In this document: piece by piece, positions 4,286-6,781 of the stretch
Numbering within the stretch: the first letter of the stretch is position 1
How the letters are laid out: the number at the start of each line of letters is the position of its first letter
The notes under the pieces: model-generated
Database searches by the model: none
What the model was told of the DNA's origin: nothing
Seen by the model: the letters and a program-made list of their open reading frames with translations, nothing else
Source: CAZRZN01 sp964604565
Lineage (GTDB): Bacteria; Pseudomonadota; Alphaproteobacteria; Rhodobacterales; Rhodobacteraceae
DNA length: 6,781 nt
Reading direction: 5' to 3'
NCBI GenBank assembly: GCA_964604565.1
Contig: CAZRZN010000234.1
Location: 1-6,781, forward strand
Program-made: the position numbers and the translations under genes

Positions 4286-6781
4286 ATGAGATCTCGTTGG
4301 AGCGATCGTCGGGCGCGTTTGTTTTCGGGGACGGCCTATTCGGCTTTCTGGACCGGGAACTCCGGAAGATCGGGATGGGCGACCTCACGCGTGAGCCTGC
4401 CAAATGCCAAAGGTCCCAAACAGGCCGCAACCAGCCCCCCGACCAAGGCGGCAGGGGCAAAGTCCGGACAGGCGAGATCCCGGGCAAAGCTCGCTCCGGC
4501 ACGGCGCCGCGCCGAGATCGAGGCGCTGGAGCCGCGCATTCTGCTCAATGCGGATCTGACCGGCGACGCCGCCGCGCTTGGGGCAGGGGTGCAGTCGCTG
4601 GAAACTTGGGCCTCGGCGTTGCAGTCGCATCAGGCTTTTTCGCAATCCGTTCCGGTCATCAACCGCACGCTGGGCGAGGCGGTCGATTTCGGTCCGACGG
4701 TGGCCACCTACCTGACCGACAAGATCGAGGACTACCTTGATTCGTCCACCGGGACGCTTCAGGACGCGACGCCCACGGGCGATGAACTCGCCGCTGCGCT
4801 GTCCGGCAATTTCAGCGATGCCGCGGGCGATGTGACCGTTGGTGTAACCCATTCCGGGACGGCGGGGGATTTCGTCTTTGACGTGACGGTGACGCGAAAC
4901 GTCGCGCCGGCGCCCGTGGCCTTTGACCTGTCGGCGGATGACGGCGGGCTTGGCCTGTCCTTCGACGCGGCGGGCACGGTCGATACAGCCTTCGACGCGA
5001 CCGTGGCGCTGCAGCTTGGCATCGACGCGCAGGGATTTTTTGTCACGCCGGGGGCCATTTCCGCCACGGCTGACGGAACCATGACGGATCTTGCCGCGAC
5101 TGCCGATTTCGGATTTGCGGATGTGACGGCGGATGTGGATGCGGCTGTGCAGGCCACTGCAACGGTCACGCCCCAATCCGCCACGCTGCGTCTCGCAGAC
5201 CTGCAAGCAGGCCCAGGCGCCAGTGCTACGGTTGCCCTGTCCGGCGCCGCGTCTGTCGATATCACCGGCGATGCGGGCTTTGGCGTGCCTGAGACCTTCG
5301 AACTGGACTGGTCCGGCGACATGACGCAGGCGGTCGTGTCCGGGCCGCTGGATCTGCTGGACGGGCTGGGCGATGTCACGGCCGCCGACATGCAGGCGTT
5401 GTTCGATGCGGGCGCGCAATTTCTGGGGCGTCTGAACTCCGGCGATCTGCTGGGCGATCTGCCGGTGTTCGGGGATGATCTGTTCGACAGCTTCGATCCG
5501 GCCGCATGGCTGGACAATGCGCTGGACGGGTTGACCTTTACCGATCTGGATGAACTGCGGGCAGGCGTTCTGGCCGCGGCCGATCTTCAGGATCTCGGGC
5601 TGCGGCGGGTCGATCTGTCCGGTGACGGGCTGGAGGACGGTGTCGTCTTTGACCTTGGCTATTCCACCACGCGCACCGGCGACCTGGATGTGGCGTGGAC
5701 GGAGGAATCGGCGCTTGGGCTTGAGGCGCAGGCCACGGTTGCGAATGTCGCCGCCACGGTCAGCGGGCAGGTGGGCCTTGGCGTCGATCTGCGCGGCGAC
5801 ACGCCGGCGCTGTTCCTGCTGGCGGGGGACGCGCAACCGGCCATCCGCATTCAGGCCACGGCCTCTGGCATCGATGCGGCGGCGCGCATCGGCTTTCTGG
5901 ATCTTTCGATCACCGGGGGCAGCGCGCAGGCGGACGTGACCCTGCGTCTGGCGCGTGGCGACGGCGGCGCGGTGATTTCGCTGGCGGAACTGAACGGCAC
6001 GATTGTCGATGCGGAGGCCTTTGCCGATCTGGGCGGGTCGATGTCGCTGTCCCTGCCCATCGAGTCCGACGCGATCCCCGGCCTGCCGCGCACGCTGACG
6101 GCCAACTGGTCGGACCTGTCCGACTTGTCGACCTTTTCCACCAATGCCGCCAGCTTTGCCGATATTGCCGACTGGGAAAGCCTGTCGCCGGACGATGTGC
6201 TGGACGCGCTTCAGGAATTGCCGCGCATCCTGACGCAGCTTGCCGACTCCGGCTTTGCGCGGGATCTGCCTGTGATCGGCGACGAACTGGCGCGCATCGC
6301 CGATGTGGCACAGGACATTCAGGACGCGCTGGACACGATCGCCGCCTTTGCCGACCCGGATGCCTTGCAGGCCGCGCTGCGCGCCCTGCTGGACGAGGCG
6401 ACGGTCACGCCGGGCACCGATGCGCTGGAAATCTCTCTGCGCGATCTTCAGGCCTTTGACGAAAGTCTGTCCATCGGGATCAATGAGCAGTTGGGTGCGC
6501 TGGGAGCGCTTGACGTAGCGGGCACGGCCTCTGTCGAGGGGCAATCCGATCTGCGCCTCCAGCTTGGCTTGCTGCTGGATCCCACGCTCGCTTTCGAGGA
6601 TCGCGTCTATCTGGTGGCCGGTCCGGCGGCGACGGCGCTGGCGCTGTCGGCACGGGTCAGCACGCCCGCGCCGTTTACCGCGGGCGCAAGCCTTGCGGGA
6701 TTCCGGCTGGAGGCGCGTAACGACCATATCAACATGGGCGCGCGGCAGGGCGACGGCACGCTGCATCCGACCGATGGCGCG
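4286..6781 (+). CDS. Giant LEPR-XLL domain protein with ~266-residue repeats, N-terminal part
   Basis: An open frame of 832 codons from ATG 4286 runs off the window with no stop. Residues 1-80 are basic and Ala/Pro/Ser-rich (about 17 Arg/Lys against 3 acidic residues). They lead into ARRRAEIEALEPRILLNADL, the LEPR-XLL signature (Leu81-Leu87) that marks the N-termini of many very large repetitive proteobacterial proteins; its function is not established. From residue about 113 the protein is acidic, rich in Asp, Ala, Leu and Gly, apparently cysteine-free, with one lysine seen after residue 80. It is built of repeats of 256-270 residues: a helical header with LPVIG-type motif (Pro123, Pro393, Pro662), a DEL/DAL motif (166, 422, 692), a beta-rich body and a closing Trp-Ser motif (Trp342, Trp608). 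No Sec signal peptide or transmembrane helix is visible, so export, if any, may use a C-terminal type I signal beyond the window (inference). Likely a surface or secreted protein; exact role unknown. Confidence 0.88.
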   Translation, partial: MRSRWSDRRARLFSGTAYSAFWTGNSGRSGWATSRVSLPNAKGPKQAATSPPTKAAGAKSGQARSRAKLAPARRRAEIEALEPRILLNADLTGDAAALGAGVQSLETWASALQSHQAFSQSVPVINRTLGEAVDFGPTVATYLTDKIEDYLDSSTGTLQDATPTGDELAAALSGNFSDAAGDVTVGVTHSGTAGDFVFDVTVTRNVAPAPVAFDLSADDGGLGLSFDAAGTVDTAFDATVALQLGIDAQGFFVTPGAISATADGTMTDLAATADFGFADVTADVDAAVQATATVTPQSATLRLADLQAGPGASATVALSGAASVDITGDAGFGVPETFELDWSGDMTQAVVSGPLDLLDGLGDVTAADMQALFDAGAQFLGRLNSGDLLGDLPVFGDDLFDSFDPAAWLDNALDGLTFTDLDELRAGVLAAADLQDLGLRRVDLSGDGLEDGVVFDLGYSTTRTGDLDVAWTEESALGLEAQATVANVAATVSGQVGLGVDLRGDTPALFLLAGDAQPAIRIQATASGIDAAARIGFLDLSITGGSAQADVTLRLARGDGGAVISLAELNGTIVDAEAFADLGGSMSLSLPIESDAIPGLPRTLTANWSDLSDLSTFSTNAASFADIADWESLSPDDVLDALQELPRILTQLADSGFARDLPVIGDELARIADVAQDIQDALDTIAAFADPDALQAALRALLDEATVTPGTDALEISLRDLQAFDESLSIGINEQLGALGALDVAGTASVEGQSDLRLQLGLLLDPTLAFEDRVYLVAGPAATALALSARVSTPAPFTAGASLAGFRLEARNDHINMGARQGDGTLHPTDGA
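4526..4558 (+). other. LEPR-XLL signature motif in the giant protein
   Basis: Codons 81-91 read LEPRILLNADL, preceded by the basic run PARRRAEIEA. The family's usual form is LEPR-x-LL followed by Ser-Ala-Asp; here Asn replaces the Ser. The motif is thought to act in sorting or processing of very large proteins, but this is not proven. It lies at residue 81, after a long basic leader. Confidence 0.85.
4622..5431 (+). repeat. Protein-level repeat unit 1 of the LEPR-XLL protein
   Basis: Residues about 113-382. The header helix region has VPVINRTLGEAVDF (122-135), then TGDELAAAL (164-172). The beta-rich body follows, with ALQLGIDAQGFFV (241-253), DFGFADVTADVDA and LRLADLQAGPGASATVALSG, closing with ELDWSGDMTQAV around Trp342. 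Boundaries are set arbitrarily ten residues before the header Pro. Confidence 0.7.
5432..6238 (+). repeat. Protein-level repeat unit 2 of the LEPR-XLL protein
   Basis: Residues about 383-651. The header is LGDLPVFGDDLFDSFD around Pro393, then TDLDELRAGV (420-429). The body has GQVGLGVDLRGDTPALFLL (494-512), RIGFLDLSITGG and ISLAELNGTIVDAEAFADLG, closing with GLPRTLTANWSDLSDLSTF around Trp608. Header-to-header distance from unit 1 is 270 residues. This unit also carries an extra DLSGDGLED calcium-loop-like segment. Confidence 0.7.
5612..5638 (+). other. Calcium-loop-like segment DxSxDGxxD
   Basis: Residues 443-451 read DLSGDGLED, with Asp443, Ser445, Asp447 and Asp451 spaced as in EF-hand, dockerin and FG-GAP type calcium loops. 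It sits between the header and the body of repeat unit 2 and has no clear counterpart in units 1 or 3. Calcium binding is inferred from the pattern only. Confidence 0.35.
6239..6781 (+). repeat. Protein-level repeat unit 3 of the LEPR-XLL protein, cut by the window edge
   Basis: Residues about 652-832. The header is ARDLPVIGDELARIAD around Pro662, then DPDALQAALRALL (690-702). The body has DLRLQLGLLLD, RVYLVAG with Tyr775, and AGFRLEARNDHINMG. Header-to-header distance from unit 2 is 269 residues. The closing Trp motif would fall past the window end, near residue 875. Confidence 0.65.

Noticed and set aside
4385..6766. A 793-codon open frame on the minus strand opposite the LEPR-XLL gene
   Set aside because: It is the antisense shadow of a GC-rich gene. 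Its Arg/Gln/Gly-rich translation shows no domain or motif, and the + strand frame has a ribosome site, the LEPR-XLL motif and periodic repeats.
1..6781. CRISPR array, insertion sequence, tRNA or att site
   Set aside because: No regularly spaced short DNA repeats, transposase motifs, terminal inverted repeats or tRNA-like cloverleaf were seen on either strand.

Overview
The window looks like chromosomal DNA of an alphaproteobacterium, most likely Rhodobacterales (Roseobacter-type). I infer this from the high GC content, the strong GC bias at third codon positions, and the gene mix: a dipeptide-type ABC ATPase, TauE/SafE, LigD-family repair proteins and a LEPR-XLL giant protein. The genus cannot be fixed from this sequence. 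Coding density is high. The only sizeable gap lies between two divergent units at about 3768-4285.

Left block (1-1170, + strand): the C-terminal 130 residues of a peptide/nickel-type ABC transporter ATPase. It is joined by a 4-bp ATGA overlap to a complete eight-helix TauE/SafE-family membrane permease. This is the end of an operon that begins outside the window.

Middle block (3767-1271, - strand): three separate, complete genes that together reconstitute bacterial LigD. In transcription order they are a 3'-phosphoesterase (PE), an ATP-dependent DNA ligase (LIG) and a primase-polymerase (POL). Each junction is a 4-bp stop/start overlap (GTGA, then ATGA). The order matches the fused PE-LIG-POL protein of Pseudomonas, and the breaks fall in the interdomain linkers. 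This is a split non-homologous end-joining (NHEJ) end-processing and ligation operon. No Ku gene is in the window. The operon converges on the TauE/SafE gene across a 100-bp gap.

Right block (4286 to the window end, + strand, divergent from the ligD operon): the first 832 residues of a very large, acidic, cysteine-free protein with no stop codon in the window. After a basic N-terminus comes a LEPR-XLL motif, then at least two and a half copies of a repeat of about 266 residues. Each copy has a helical 'LPVIG'-type header and a beta-rich body. The repeat was seen by matching anchors at constant spacing in the translation. The gene has a good Shine-Dalgarno site and an AT-rich upstream region. 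It is the least characterised element here. It is probably a secreted or surface giant protein, but its function is unknown.
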